Source of the DNA: a bacterium | GTDB taxonomy: Bacteria > Bdellovibrionota_G > JALEGL01 | DNA: 64,000 nt | Assembly (NCBI GenBank): GCA_022763185.1 | Contig: JALEGL010000008.1 | Span: 1 to 64,000 of the forward strand | Direction of reading: 5' to 3' | Part shown: positions 53,385 through 62,082 of the stretch, in pieces | Layout: every line of letters starts with the position of its first letter | Position numbering within the stretch: position 1 is the first letter of the stretch | Notes under the pieces: generated by a model | The model's input: the letters and a program-made list of their open reading frames with translations, nothing else | What the model was told of the DNA's origin: nothing | Databases searched by the model: none | Position numbers and translations under genes: made by a program

Positions 53385-53840
53385 ATGAATTTTAAAAATA
53401 TTTTACTTCCCATAGAGTTTAACGATACATCTAAACTTTTTTTAAAAGAGCTGCTCCATACCCATGAGTTTACTGAATCCAACTTTTATTTACTCAATGT
53501 GGTGGATATCTCTGATACCTATTTGTATTCTGGTAGACACCTGGGGATCCCTGCCAATCTATCTGATGAAATAGCTGAAGCGGCCAAACAAGATATGGAA
53601 GTGATAAAAAAAGAGTTTTTTTACGAAAAAGGAAACAGCAAGATATCCACGCATGTTCGCAAAGGTTTAAGTATTTCTGAAGAGATCGTGGATTTTGTAA
53701 AAAATAACGATATCGATCTTGTGATCATGCCTTCGCATGCAAGAAAAGGTTTGCAGCGAATGTTTTTAGGCAGTGTCACAGAACAAGTATTACGTGATTG
53801 TCCATGTCCGGTCTTAACGGTCAGAAACAGAGACGTTTAA
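53385..53840 (+). CDS. Universal stress protein UspA family
   Basis: A 151-residue cytoplasmic protein. The long upstream frame is ignored because AAAGGAGG sits seven bases before ATG 53385. NILLPIEFNDTSK opens the domain, and DLVIMPSHARKGLQRMFLGSVTEQVLRDCPCPVLTV carries the ATP-binding G-x2-G-x9-G(S/T) region with minor changes (GLQRMFLGSVTE). USP genes are frequent partners of low-oxygen regulons. The upstream FNR-like box and well-spaced -10 support co-regulation with the cbb3 cluster. Confidence 0.9.
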   Translation: MNFKNILLPIEFNDTSKLFLKELLHTHEFTESNFYLLNVVDISDTYLYSGRHLGIPANLSDEIAEAAKQDMEVIKKEFFYEKGNSKISTHVRKGLSISEEIVDFVKNNDIDLVIMPSHARKGLQRMFLGSVTEQVLRDCPCPVLTVRNRDV

Positions 53841-53900
53841 GGCTTATAAATAAAATTGAAGTGATTGATACTGTGTGATGGCAGGGGAGATGGATTATAT

Positions 53901-54518
53901 TTATGTCCAAGCATAGTTAAAACTAATGCTAACCCTGTCTTTTTTATTGTGAGACGCCGGTACTTCATGTCCAAGCCAACTCTCAAACAAGATAAGATCA
54001 CCTGCTTTTGGGCTTATTGAGATGTGATTTAAATCTTTGTTAGGACAGGTATTCTTTTTTGGTGGGCAGGCCATCATTCTTGATAAACGTGGATCTTCAA
54101 ACTTGATGGCCGCTGAGTTTTTTGGAGTTTGAACATAATAGGTTCCACTGATTAATGACAAGGGATGTATATGCTGGCTGTGGGTGACAGCTGCAGGCAT
54201 AATATTGATCCAACAGTCCGTCATTCCCAGTTGTTTTATTGAGATATCGTAATGCAGTTTTTTTAAGTATTTTTGCACATGCGGTCTGATTGCGCTTTCT
54301 AAGTCATGAAAGGTAGAAGAAAACTGGTGCAGGTTATCCATGCTAGAATAAGAGGTGTAGCCCCCTATATAAGCATTTTTTGACCACTCTTGCCCTTCTA
54401 TATCGTAATCTTTAACCTGATAACATTCTTTCAGCAGAGTTTTATTGAATGCAGTTGCCCCTTTATCTTGTAAGGCAGCTTGATAAACATAGCTTGGAAA
54501 AAATGTGTGTATGGCCAT
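53901..54518 (-). CDS. Putative 2OG-Fe(II) oxygenase (TIGR02466 type)
   Basis: A 205-residue cytoplasmic protein. HSQHIHPLSLISGTYYVQTP provides iron-binding histidines and the double-stranded helix core, and GDLILFESWLGHEVPASHNKKDRVSISFNYAW provides the distal His and the 2OG-binding arginine. The order is that of the TIGR02466 family of uncharacterised oxygenases. The substrate is not known. It follows pruA on the same strand, 60 bases away, across a strong hairpin. Confidence 0.8.
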   Translation of the reverse strand: MAIHTFFPSYVYQAALQDKGATAFNKTLLKECYQVKDYDIEGQEWSKNAYIGGYTSYSSMDNLHQFSSTFHDLESAIRPHVQKYLKKLHYDISIKQLGMTDCWINIMPAAVTHSQHIHPLSLISGTYYVQTPKNSAAIKFEDPRLSRMMACPPKKNTCPNKDLNHISISPKAGDLILFESWLGHEVPASHNKKDRVSISFNYAWT

Positions 54519-54536
54519 AGCTCAAAATCTTTCTAT

Positions 54537-54567
54537 GTACCCAAAGGTAGCCGGTACCTTTGGGTAC
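54537..54567. repeat. Perfect 13-bp hairpin between pruA and the oxygenase, family C-like
   Basis: GTACCCAAAGGTA (54537-54549), loop GCCGG, TACCTTTGGGTAC (54555-54567). The core AAAGGTAGCCGGTACCTTT resembles the family C palindrome AAAGTAACCGGATACTTT. It follows the pruA stop by about a dozen bases. No T-run on either side, so it is not a standard terminator; it may stabilise or process the pruA message. Confidence 0.6.
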
Positions 54568-54578
54568 TTGTAAATTGT

Positions 54579-56204
54579 TTAGCCTAAGAAGGGGTAACGG
54601 TAATTGCTTGGTGCAGTAAAACTTTCTTTAATGGTTCTGGGTGATAACCATCGGTATAAGTTTAAAATGGAACCGGCTTTATCATTGGTTCCTGAGCCTC
54701 TTGCTCCACCAAAAGGTTGTTGTCCAACCACTGCGCCAGTAGGCTTATCATTGATGTAGAAGTTACCCGCAGCATACTTAAGGGCTTTGCTGCTTTTTTC
54801 TATAATATGTCTATCTTTGGCAAAAATACTTCCAGTTAAGGCATAAGGAGAGGTTTGATCTACAAGCTGTAGTGTTTGATCATAGTCAGCATCTTTATAC
54901 ACATAGATGGTTAATACAGGACCAAAAATTTCCTCTTCCATGCTTAAAAAATGTGGGTCGTTGGCAACAACAACCGTGGGTTGAATAAAGTAACCTTCTT
55001 CTTTACTGTATTCACCACCTGCAATAATTTGCGCGTCATTAGATTTTTTAATGGTGTCAATATAGCCAGCAATTTTATCAAACGCTTTTTCATCTATAAC
55101 TGCATTGACAAAATTAGAAAAATCCTCAGGTGATCCCATTTTCATGGAAGCAACATCAGCTTGTAAATTTTCTTTAACGGTAGGCCACATGGATTCAGGT
55201 ATATAGGCTCGTGATGCCGCCGAGCACTTTTGACCTTGAAATTCAAAAGCACCTCTTGATAAAGCCGTAACGACTTGTTCCGGGTTGGCACTGGGATGAA
55301 CCATGACAAAATCTTTTCCGCCGGTTTCACCTACAATTCTTGGATAACTTTTGTAGTTTTGAATGTTATTACCAATGGTTTTCCATAAATTTTGGAAGAC
55401 TTCAGTACTGCCAGTAAAATGAAGACCAGCAAAATCAGCATGATTAAAAATAACCTCACCGGCATCTTTACCGCTAACAAAGATTAAATTAATAACCCCT
55501 TTGGGTAAGCCAGCTTCTTCAAAAATTTTCATGGTTAAGGCAGCTGAATAGATTTGGCTTTCTGCTGGTTTCCAAACCACAGTATTGCCTAACATAGCCG
55601 GACAGCTGGGTAAGTTACCTGCAATGGCTGTAAAGTTAAAAGGTGTAAGAGCAAAAACAAAGCCTTCTAAGGGTCTGTATTCCATTTGATTCCATACGGT
55701 GTCACTGCTTTGTGGTTGATCTTGATATATTTGCGTCATGTAATGCACATTAAAACGTAAAAAATCAGCAAGTTCTGCAACAGCATCAATTTCTGCTTGA
55801 TAAATATTTTTTGATTGGCAAAGCATGGTTGCTGCATTCATTTGATGTCTATAAGGGCCACTGATAAGATCAGCTGCCTTTAAAAAAATGGCTGCTCTGT
55901 CTTGCCAAGGCATATTTTCCCAAGAGTTTTTTGCAGCTAATGCAGCGGAAACTGCTTGTTCTACATGTTCTTGATTACCTTTGCAGTACTGTCCAATTGT
56001 TTGTTTTAGATTGTAAGGAGAGACCATGTCAATGGTGTTAGATGTGGAAACTTTTTCCCCATTGATGGTCATGCAAATTTTATCTTGCTGTGACTTCATT
56101 TTGGTCAAGGTTGCTAAAAAGTCTTCTTTTTCTTTAGACCCAGGAGCATAATCAAGAACGGGTTCGTTGATAGGGTAAGGGCTTTGATAAAATGCATTAG
56201 ACAT
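54579..56204 (-). CDS. pruA: L-glutamate gamma-semialdehyde dehydrogenase (P5C dehydrogenase)
   Basis: A 541-residue ALDH4-type enzyme that oxidises glutamate semialdehyde (from proline via P5C) to glutamate with NAD+. Catalytic Cys327 lies in EFQGQKCSAAS, general base Glu293 in GETGGKDFV, and the NAD site in LTPFNFTAIAGNLPSCPA. The ending PFGGARGSGTNDKAG is the family pattern. Full length and intact. No proline dehydrogenase domain is fused and no putA is adjacent. With gdhA in the window it gives a route from proline to 2-oxoglutarate. Confidence 0.95.
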   Translation of the reverse strand: MSNAFYQSPYPINEPVLDYAPGSKEKEDFLATLTKMKSQQDKICMTINGEKVSTSNTIDMVSPYNLKQTIGQYCKGNQEHVEQAVSAALAAKNSWENMPWQDRAAIFLKAADLISGPYRHQMNAATMLCQSKNIYQAEIDAVAELADFLRFNVHYMTQIYQDQPQSSDTVWNQMEYRPLEGFVFALTPFNFTAIAGNLPSCPAMLGNTVVWKPAESQIYSAALTMKIFEEAGLPKGVINLIFVSGKDAGEVIFNHADFAGLHFTGSTEVFQNLWKTIGNNIQNYKSYPRIVGETGGKDFVMVHPSANPEQVVTALSRGAFEFQGQKCSAASRAYIPESMWPTVKENLQADVASMKMGSPEDFSNFVNAVIDEKAFDKIAGYIDTIKKSNDAQIIAGGEYSKEEGYFIQPTVVVANDPHFLSMEEEIFGPVLTIYVYKDADYDQTLQLVDQTSPYALTGSIFAKDRHIIEKSSKALKYAAGNFYINDKPTGAVVGQQPFGGARGSGTNDKAGSILNLYRWLSPRTIKESFTAPSNYRYPFLG

Positions 56205-56234
56205 AGGTTTTTCCTCTCTTTTTAGTTTATAGTG

Positions 56235-56738
56235 CTATGGTTTTATTGACATGCTGATGATTTTGACACTGTAGTCTTTATCTACACATGGCTTATCTTT
56301 ACTGGGTATGCATTTGAGCATTTGATTTTTATTTGTAAGCTTTTTATTCAACCTGTAATTTTTTTTAACAAGCTTCTTATCTTTGGTAAGGTGGCCAGTA
56401 ACAGGAAGACCTAAAGTGTCTTTTGGTGCATAATTTTTGTACCGCACAGTGTTTGCATTGAGTTCTTCTAAATTCCCTTCGACACCAATAAAAAACTCAC
56501 TCAATGAAGCGCTACTGTCTTGAAAAGATCGTCCTAATGCAAATGCTCCAGACTCAACCAGTTTGATGAATGCTTCAGATGTTTGCTTTGGTTTTTGACT
56601 AAGACTCACTTCTATGTCACCTAGTGTGTTTTTAATCAGTAAAGTTTTAAGATGGTCTGTTTTAGATTTAGCCATGACAGTGTTTGTAAGGAAAAACACA
56701 AAAAAGCCAATAAATAAAAATCGTATACCGATATGCAT
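56235..56738 (-). CDS. Secreted cyclophilin-like fragment protein
   Basis: The frame opens at 56885, but ATG 56738 starts a signal peptide (MHIGIRFLFIGFFVFFLTNT, then VMAKS). The 167-residue product has a stretch typical of cyclophilins (LLIKNTLGDIEVSLSQKPKQ, then TSEAFIKLVESGAF). The catalytic Arg-Phe-Gln core and later strands are missing, and the C-terminus is lysine-rich. So it looks like a degenerate or shortened peptidyl-prolyl isomerase fold; isomerase activity is doubtful. It is divergent from the DUF457 gene (113 bases between starts). No strong ribosome site. Confidence 0.5.
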   Translation of the reverse strand: MHIGIRFLFIGFFVFFLTNTVMAKSKTDHLKTLLIKNTLGDIEVSLSQKPKQTSEAFIKLVESGAFALGRSFQDSSASLSEFFIGVEGNLEELNANTVRYKNYAPKDTLGLPVTGHLTKDKKLVKKNYRLNKKLTNKNQMLKCIPSKDKPCVDKDYSVKIISMSIKP

Positions 56739-56851
56739 GCTAGCAATATCTAACAATAGATGACTTGCTTGTAAAGATGCTTTTGCGAAAAATAATATGA
56801 TTTTAAAATGAATTGAGGGAGTTTTTATTTGAAAATTGATATGTCTTAAGC

Positions 56852-57859
56852 ATGGATCCAATTTCTCAGGGTGTTTTTGGGGCAAGTTTTAGCCAGAGCA
56901 CTGTAAAACAAAAAGTTAATTTTAAAACAGCGACAATTCTAGGGTTTTTATCTGCAATGGCCCCTGACTTAGATGTTTTAATAAGGTCGGCTGAAGATCC
57001 ACTTTTGGGCTTGGAGTATCACCGCCAATTTACCCATTCCTTGCTTTTTATTCCTCTGGGCGGGTTACTTTGTGCCTTGATAGCAAGTGTTTTTTTAAAA
57101 AAGAAATTAAGTTTTTGGCAGATCTATCTTTTTTGTACAGTTGGTTGGGCAACGCATGGTCTTCTTGATGCCTGTACAACTTATGGCACCTTATTGTTTT
57201 GGCCATTTTCATACCAGCGAATAGCATGGAATAATGTTTCTATTATTGACCCTTTATTTACCTTACCCTTGTTGTTCTTAATGGCGATGACACTGATAAA
57301 AAAGAAAAAAGTCTATGCGCAGTGGGCGTGTCTTTATAGCCTGGCTTATCTTGGTTTTGGTTTAGTTCAGGGGCAAAGAGTCAAGGGCTATGTGCAAAGT
57401 AAGATAATAGAACGGCAACATAGCGCTGAGAAAATTATGGTTAGTCCTTCTTTTGCCAATTTATTATTATGGAGAACAGTATATGAGCATAACGGCCATT
57501 ACTATGTTGATGCAGTTAGAGCGGGTTTTACACAACACATGTTTTCAGGTGAAAAAATTAAGAAGCTTCAAAAGTATGAAGATTTGCCATGGCTTGAGCG
57601 GGGTAGTACACAAGACCAAGATATAGAGCGCTTTCGATGGTTCACCAATGATTACTTAGCTTGGACAGATAAAAACCCTTATATGATTCAAGATATTCGT
57701 TATGCCATGTCTCCACGATCAACACAAAGTTTATGGGGTCTCAGTCTGTCACCAAGTATGCAAAATAAACATGCTCAATTTGAACGGGTGTCTAAAGATT
57801 CTTCAGCAGATAGAGAACAGTTTTGGGAGATGCTGTTGTATAAGGCAATGAGCAAGTAA
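56852..57859 (+). CDS. Membrane-bound metal-dependent hydrolase (YdjM/DUF457 family)
   Basis: A 335-residue protein with about four to five N-terminal membrane helices and a soluble C-terminal half. MDPISQGVFGASF, MAPDLDVLIR and YHRQFTHSLLF (His and Asp ligands), plus WATHGLLDACTTYGT, are the DUF457/LexA-regulated YdjM motifs. The predicted activity is metal-dependent phosphoesterase-like hydrolysis at the membrane; natural substrate unknown. The C-terminal region, residues 190-335, is an extension commonly seen in family members. Single gene. Confidence 0.85.
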   Translation: MDPISQGVFGASFSQSTVKQKVNFKTATILGFLSAMAPDLDVLIRSAEDPLLGLEYHRQFTHSLLFIPLGGLLCALIASVFLKKKLSFWQIYLFCTVGWATHGLLDACTTYGTLLFWPFSYQRIAWNNVSIIDPLFTLPLLFLMAMTLIKKKKVYAQWACLYSLAYLGFGLVQGQRVKGYVQSKIIERQHSAEKIMVSPSFANLLLWRTVYEHNGHYYVDAVRAGFTQHMFSGEKIKKLQKYEDLPWLERGSTQDQDIERFRWFTNDYLAWTDKNPYMIQDIRYAMSPRSTQSLWGLSLSPSMQNKHAQFERVSKDSSADREQFWEMLLYKAMSK

Positions 57860-57925
57860 CTTTAAAAAAATTTGGTATGCTTGGTTTGTCATAAGTAACA
57901 GGATATTAAAGTATGAAAGGACAGC

Positions 57926-58300
57926 ATGGTTAGCGCAATTGGAATGGTCTGTAAAAATATAGAACAAACAATCAAATTTTATCAGTGTTTGGGTTTAGCA
58001 TTTAAACAAATGGGGGGGCCAGACCACTACGAAACATTTAATGATAAAGATTTTAAAATTATGTTGGATTCAGAAGATTTAATAAAGAAACTTTATCCTT
58101 CCTGGCAAAGACAGCATAATCAAAATATAAGCTTATGTTTTGAACAAAAAAATCCAAAAAACGTTGATCAAATTTTCTTTGATTTAATTGAACATGGAGG
58201 CACAGCGATCAAAGAGCCTTGGGACGCTTTTTGGGGTCAACGTTATGCATGCCTATTGGACCCCAATGCAAATCAAATAGATCTTTATGCTGAATTATAA
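57926..58300 (+). CDS. VOC (glyoxalase/bleomycin-resistance) family protein
   Basis: A 124-residue single-domain VOC protein: AIGMVCKNIEQTIKFYQCLG at the start, then DKDFKIMLD, and FWGQRYACLLDPNANQIDLYAEL at the end. Metal-binding Glu is replaced at several positions, as is common in antibiotic-resistance-like members. Activity unknown. Single gene, followed 84 bases later by a GST. Confidence 0.85.
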   Translation: MVSAIGMVCKNIEQTIKFYQCLGLAFKQMGGPDHYETFNDKDFKIMLDSEDLIKKLYPSWQRQHNQNISLCFEQKNPKNVDQIFFDLIEHGGTAIKEPWDAFWGQRYACLLDPNANQIDLYAEL

Positions 58301-58384
58301 TTGGACGGTTGACAAACTGTTTTGGTGAGTACTATCTTTAAGTGGGGATTGTCTTATTAACACCAATAACTAAAAAGGTTATCA

Positions 58385-59044
58385 ATGAAAAACACATTAC
58401 AGCTTTATTCACTGGCCACACCCAATGGACAAAAAGTATCCATTTGTCTTGAGGAAATGGGTTTGGACTATGAAGCGCATACGATTAATATATTAAAGAA
58501 TGAACAGTTTACCGATGAGTATAAACAAATAAATCCCAATTCAAAAATTCCAGCATTGATAGACCCAGCAGGCCCTGAAGGCAAAAAAATAACATTGATG
58601 GAATCTGGAGCAATTTTACAGTATTTAGCAGAAAAAACAGGGATGTTTTTACCCAAAGAAACACAAGCCAGGTTTGAAGTAATGCAGTGGTTGTTTTTTC
58701 AGATGGCGGGTGTTGGCCCTATGTTTGGTCAGTTTGGACATTTTTATAAATATGCAAAAGATCAATGTAATCATCCTTATCCAGTTGAACGCTACAGTAA
58801 GGAAGTGAAACGTTTATTATCTGTTATAGATAAACAGCTTAGCAGTCATTCTTATATTGCGAATGATAATATAAGTATTGCAGATTTTTCAATTTATCCG
58901 TGGCTTAAAGCTTTAGATCAATTTTATGAAGCTCAAGAACATTTAAACCTTAATGAATATAAATATATTAGCTCTTGGTTTAATGAATTGTCAGAGCGAC
59001 CAAAACTGAAGAAGGGGTTAAACGTATGTCCTTTTCCAGAGTAA
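58385..59044 (+). CDS. Glutathione S-transferase (Nu/Ure2-like)
   Basis: A 219-residue GST. The N-terminal thioredoxin fold has LATPNGQKVSICLEEMGLDY (active site Thr-Pro-Asn-Gly, as in YfcG/YghU), NPNSKIPALIDP with the cis-proline, and LMESGAILQYLAEK for the glutathione Glu-Ser. The C-terminal helices contain SIADFSIYPWLKALD. Nu-class members act as disulfide-bond reductases with glutathione. The gene end overlaps the PIG-L lipoprotein gene by 19 bases, so they are probably co-transcribed. Confidence 0.9.
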   Translation: MKNTLQLYSLATPNGQKVSICLEEMGLDYEAHTINILKNEQFTDEYKQINPNSKIPALIDPAGPEGKKITLMESGAILQYLAEKTGMFLPKETQARFEVMQWLFFQMAGVGPMFGQFGHFYKYAKDQCNHPYPVERYSKEVKRLLSVIDKQLSSHSYIANDNISIADFSIYPWLKALDQFYEAQEHLNLNEYKYISSWFNELSERPKLKKGLNVCPFPE

Positions 59045-59940
59045 ATTTCTTGAAAATAAAAAAAATAGCGTTAATAGCATTTCTTGGAAGCTTTTTATTT
59101 ACTGCATGTTCAAGAAATATTGAGACAATTAATCATGACTTGAAGAAGCAAGATAGCGTTTTTTTGGTTTTGGCGCATCCAGATGATGAAACAATGTTGG
59201 GCGGCCTGTTATTAGAATTGAAACGTTTGAACATACCTGTCTATGCAATGTATATTACTTCGGGCGAAGGTGGAAAACGTTTAACATTAGATGCTCAAGG
59301 GCAGTGGATGGCTAAAAGTATTGATGCTTCTAAGCTTAAAGAAGTGCGTGAACATGATCTTGAACAAGTTGCCACCAACTATGGTATTAAAGATTACTTT
59401 TTATTAGAGCAAAAAGACACTCCCTTACGCAATAAAGATGGCTTGCCCATAAGAGAAGGTAAACTGTTTTTAGAAAAAAATATCTGGCAAAAAAAAATGA
59501 TACAAAAAAAATTAGTATCTTTATTGAGCCAATATCAGCCAAGCTATGTGATTGCTATGAGTTTAGATGAACATACACATGCCCATCATAAAGCCAGCCG
59601 TTTAATATTGGATGAACTAAAAATAACTCAAAGGTTTAGCTTTATTAAAGGAGTCTATGCATTCACAGAAACCGGTTGGATAAAACCAAGCTTAAAGGAT
59701 GAAAAAAAGTTTCCAAAATTAACTCTAGATAGAAAACAAAACCTTCCTGGTTCAAACATAGATTACGCAACACTCAATGCACAGGTAGCTGGCGGACATT
59801 ATTCACAGCACTCCGGTCATACGGGACCATGGTCGCACAAAGAAGAGTTTTATCAAATAGAAGGGAGCTTACTAGAGTTTTATAAGTTTCTATGCAAAAG
59901 CCGTAACTGTAATCAAAGGATACAGTATACAGAGCAATAA
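59026..59940 (+). CDS. PIG-L family deacetylase, predicted lipoprotein
   Basis: A 304-residue protein with a lipoprotein signal (LFTAC at residues about 25-29) and a PIG-L domain. LAHPDDETMLGG is the zinc motif (HPDDE), and HTHAHHKASRLILDEL gives the distal zinc His. Members deacetylate GlcNAc-linked glycans such as GlcNAc-PI, mycothiol or bacillithiol precursors. With a lipid anchor this one acts at the envelope, so a cell-surface glycan is more likely than a thiol. It overlaps the GST gene by 19 bases. Confidence 0.85.
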   Translation: MSFSRVNFLKIKKIALIAFLGSFLFTACSRNIETINHDLKKQDSVFLVLAHPDDETMLGGLLLELKRLNIPVYAMYITSGEGGKRLTLDAQGQWMAKSIDASKLKEVREHDLEQVATNYGIKDYFLLEQKDTPLRNKDGLPIREGKLFLEKNIWQKKMIQKKLVSLLSQYQPSYVIAMSLDEHTHAHHKASRLILDELKITQRFSFIKGVYAFTETGWIKPSLKDEKKFPKLTLDRKQNLPGSNIDYATLNAQVAGGHYSQHSGHTGPWSHKEEFYQIEGSLLEFYKFLCKSRNCNQRIQYTEQ

Positions 59941-59955
59941 AGCTCATGATAGGGG

Positions 59956-60516
59956 CTATTTTTTTAGGTGTAATAGCCAGAGAATAGGAGCGTTGTTTTT
60001 CTTTATATCGTGATGCTCAGTATAAATATAGAGTGTTTGCTGATTGATCCAGCTCTCTATGCTTTCTTTTTCCTCTTTCCCTTGTCTATGTCCTGGATAC
60101 GCTAAAACTGAAACTATACCACCTGGCTTGAGTAATTGTGAACATTGATCCAATGCCAGTAGAGTAGTTTTTTCTTGGGTGCAAATAGTTTTATTTTGGC
60201 TTCCAGGTAGGTAACCTAAATTAAACATAATAAGATCTATTTTTTTGTAAAAGCGTTTAGGAATGAAGGCAGTCATTTTTGAATGTGAAGCTTGAAAAAA
60301 ACTGAGCTGTTTTTTGTTTAAGTCGTGAGCACATTTTTTTTGTGTTGTTAATATTGCTTGTTGTTGGACGTCAAAGGCAAAGACATGCCCTTGTGCTTGA
60401 GTATTTTTCAATAAAAAAGCTGTGTCATGCCCATTACCGCACGTCGCATCAATACTGTACAAGAAAATTTTTTGATGTTTAATAATTTCTTGATGACACA
60501 TTTGGGTTAGTGACAT
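59956..60516 (-). CDS. mnmM: tRNA mnm5s2U methyltransferase MnmM-like (YtqB family)
   Basis: A 186-residue class I methyltransferase. DATCGNGHDTAFLL is the SAM loop of the PF06962 (rRNA_methylase, YtqB) family. IMFNLGYLPGSQNKTICTQE is its diagnostic catalytic stretch, and GGIVSVLAYPGHRQGKEE follows. MnmM adds the methyl group to nm5s2U34 to give mnm5s2U in some tRNAs. It is the last gene of a minus-strand operon, one base after a DAO-type oxidoreductase, in agreement with a shared pathway. Family identification is strong; the substrate is by homology. Confidence 0.85.
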   Translation of the reverse strand: MSLTQMCHQEIIKHQKIFLYSIDATCGNGHDTAFLLKNTQAQGHVFAFDVQQQAILTTQKKCAHDLNKKQLSFFQASHSKMTAFIPKRFYKKIDLIMFNLGYLPGSQNKTICTQEKTTLLALDQCSQLLKPGGIVSVLAYPGHRQGKEEKESIESWINQQTLYIYTEHHDIKKNNAPILWLLHLKK

Positions 60517-60517
60517 T

Positions 60518-61507
60518 TTAAGAGCGCCTTGTTTTATTTAAAGAGTTGATGAAACTATGTGCATGATGAGGAATTTCCAAGCAACCTTTACTGCCAAAGC
60601 CATTGAATAGCCAAAGTCTTGAATCTTGAGGAGAAGTTTGAATCAGTACTTGTCTGTTGACAGTTGTTGGCCTAATGCCCGTATAATGATTTTTTAACGT
60701 AAAGACTTTTTTGCTGATTGGGAGCGGGGCTTTAGAAGTGAACAAGGCATACTCTTTTTCTGTATTCGCTTGATATTGAATACCCCAGTGATAACTTGCA
60801 CCTAAATAAAAGTGCTGATCAATGTTAAAGTTAGGTACTAACCAGTGCCCCCAGTTATAGAAAGATTTTTCTAAACCTTGTATTTCAACATTCATGATAC
60901 TGCCTTTTGAAAGCTGAAAAAGATCATGTTGAAAAAATGGATTGTATATATTTTGGTAGCCTTCACAAAAAATGAGTTGATAAAATGAACTGTTTTTGTA
61001 GATAAGGTTATTTTTTTTGAATTGAAGTTGCGTGTAGTCAAATTGTGCACTTTCAAAATCAGAATTTTTTTTGAAATAATTTTTACTTAGCTTTAAAAAA
61101 TTTCTTACATTTACACTTGCAGTATCGTGAATATAAATCTTATCTTTTGTATGAAATTGAAAAGACTGAGGAAACTGTAGTTGTCTTTTTAAATAATAGT
61201 CATATTGCTCTGAGGAAGATAAAAACCGGTGTTGTATGATAGGATGAAATAAACGAGTATTTAATTTTTTTTCTATTGCTTGGTAAAAATTTTTTGCCTT
61301 TAAAAATTTTTCAAAAAAATTATCCGTTAGTTTTAATCTTGGTCCAGTAAAGGGATTGATGATGCCCGCTGAAACAATTGAAGAAGAACCTCTGTGTTCA
61401 TGGTCAATGATTTTAAGTGTATAACCTTCTTGAATCAGGGTGTGCGCTAAGATGCTCCCTGCTAGCCCCTGACCTACAATTAAGAAATCATAGGTTTTTT
61501 GCTTCAT
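60518..61507 (-). CDS. FAD-dependent DAO-family oxidoreductase, MnmC C-terminal-like
   Basis: A 329-residue FAD enzyme. FLIVGQGLAGSILAHTLIQ binds FAD, SAGIINPFTGPRLKL (residues 47-61) resembles the MnmC oxidoreductase domain, and GIRPTTVNRQVLI plus LWLFNGFGSKGCLEIP ends the fold. In E. coli MnmC this domain removes the carboxymethyl group of cmnm5s2U to give nm5s2U. Here it is separate and followed by mnmM, which would do the next methylation step. It starts with an ATGA overlap with the deaminase gene upstream. Function inferred from family and neighbour. Confidence 0.75.
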   Translation of the reverse strand: MKQKTYDFLIVGQGLAGSILAHTLIQEGYTLKIIDHEHRGSSSIVSAGIINPFTGPRLKLTDNFFEKFLKAKNFYQAIEKKLNTRLFHPIIQHRFLSSSEQYDYYLKRQLQFPQSFQFHTKDKIYIHDTASVNVRNFLKLSKNYFKKNSDFESAQFDYTQLQFKKNNLIYKNSSFYQLIFCEGYQNIYNPFFQHDLFQLSKGSIMNVEIQGLEKSFYNWGHWLVPNFNIDQHFYLGASYHWGIQYQANTEKEYALFTSKAPLPISKKVFTLKNHYTGIRPTTVNRQVLIQTSPQDSRLWLFNGFGSKGCLEIPHHAHSFINSLNKTRRS

Positions 61508-62022
61508 GATGAAAGAGGTGAAAAATTAATTTGATGAACACCGTGTTCAAAGCGATTGAGCAGCTGTAAGTATTGCGCATGTAAATCTGGATCTTGCGCT
61601 TTCCAAGTGTCTTGAATAGACCAGGCTTCAATGTAGATGATTTTAGAGATTTTTGCCTGCAGCATGGCTTTGCTACAATTAAAGCAAGGTTGCATGGTGG
61701 TGTACATGGTGCTGTTTTCTGTTTTGATACCAAAACGTGCAGCACTTAAAATAGCATTTTGCTCAGCATGAACACATATACAAATATCATAAGCTGTTCC
61801 AGAAGGGTAAGCCCCTCTTTTATTGCAACGTACACAACCACCATCCAAACAGTTTAGAGTGCCTTCAGCTGTCCCATTATAACCAGTTGAGATGATTCGA
61901 TTGTCTACAACTAAAACTGCACCCACTTGACTGCCTTTACAGTTGGCTTTGGCTTTAACTGCCAGAGCTATATTGAGATAATATTCATCCTGAGTCATAA
62001 GCGCTTTTTTACCATTGATCAT
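61504..62022 (-). CDS. Deoxycytidylate deaminase (ComEB-like)
   Basis: A cytidine deaminase superfamily protein of about 172 residues. The zinc site is CVHAEQNAI and PCFNCSKAML, and CLDGGCVRCNKRG is the extra cysteine loop typical of dCMP deaminases. It converts dCMP to dUMP for thymidylate synthesis. A TTG at 62034 is further upstream; ATG 62022 and ATG 61998 (MTQDEYYLN) are both possible, and no ribosome site clearly decides. It heads the operon with the oxidoreductase and mnmM, a pairing with no evident metabolic link except nucleotides. Confidence 0.85.
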   Translation of the reverse strand: MINGKKALMTQDEYYLNIALAVKAKANCKGSQVGAVLVVDNRIISTGYNGTAEGTLNCLDGGCVRCNKRGAYPSGTAYDICICVHAEQNAILSAARFGIKTENSTMYTTMQPCFNCSKAMLQAKISKIIYIEAWSIQDTWKAQDPDLHAQYLQLLNRFEHGVHQINFSPLSS

Positions 62023-62082
62023 AAGAAGGAACAAGTCTTGCTAAAATAAACAAAACTGGCGTATATAAAAACAGAAAAAATT

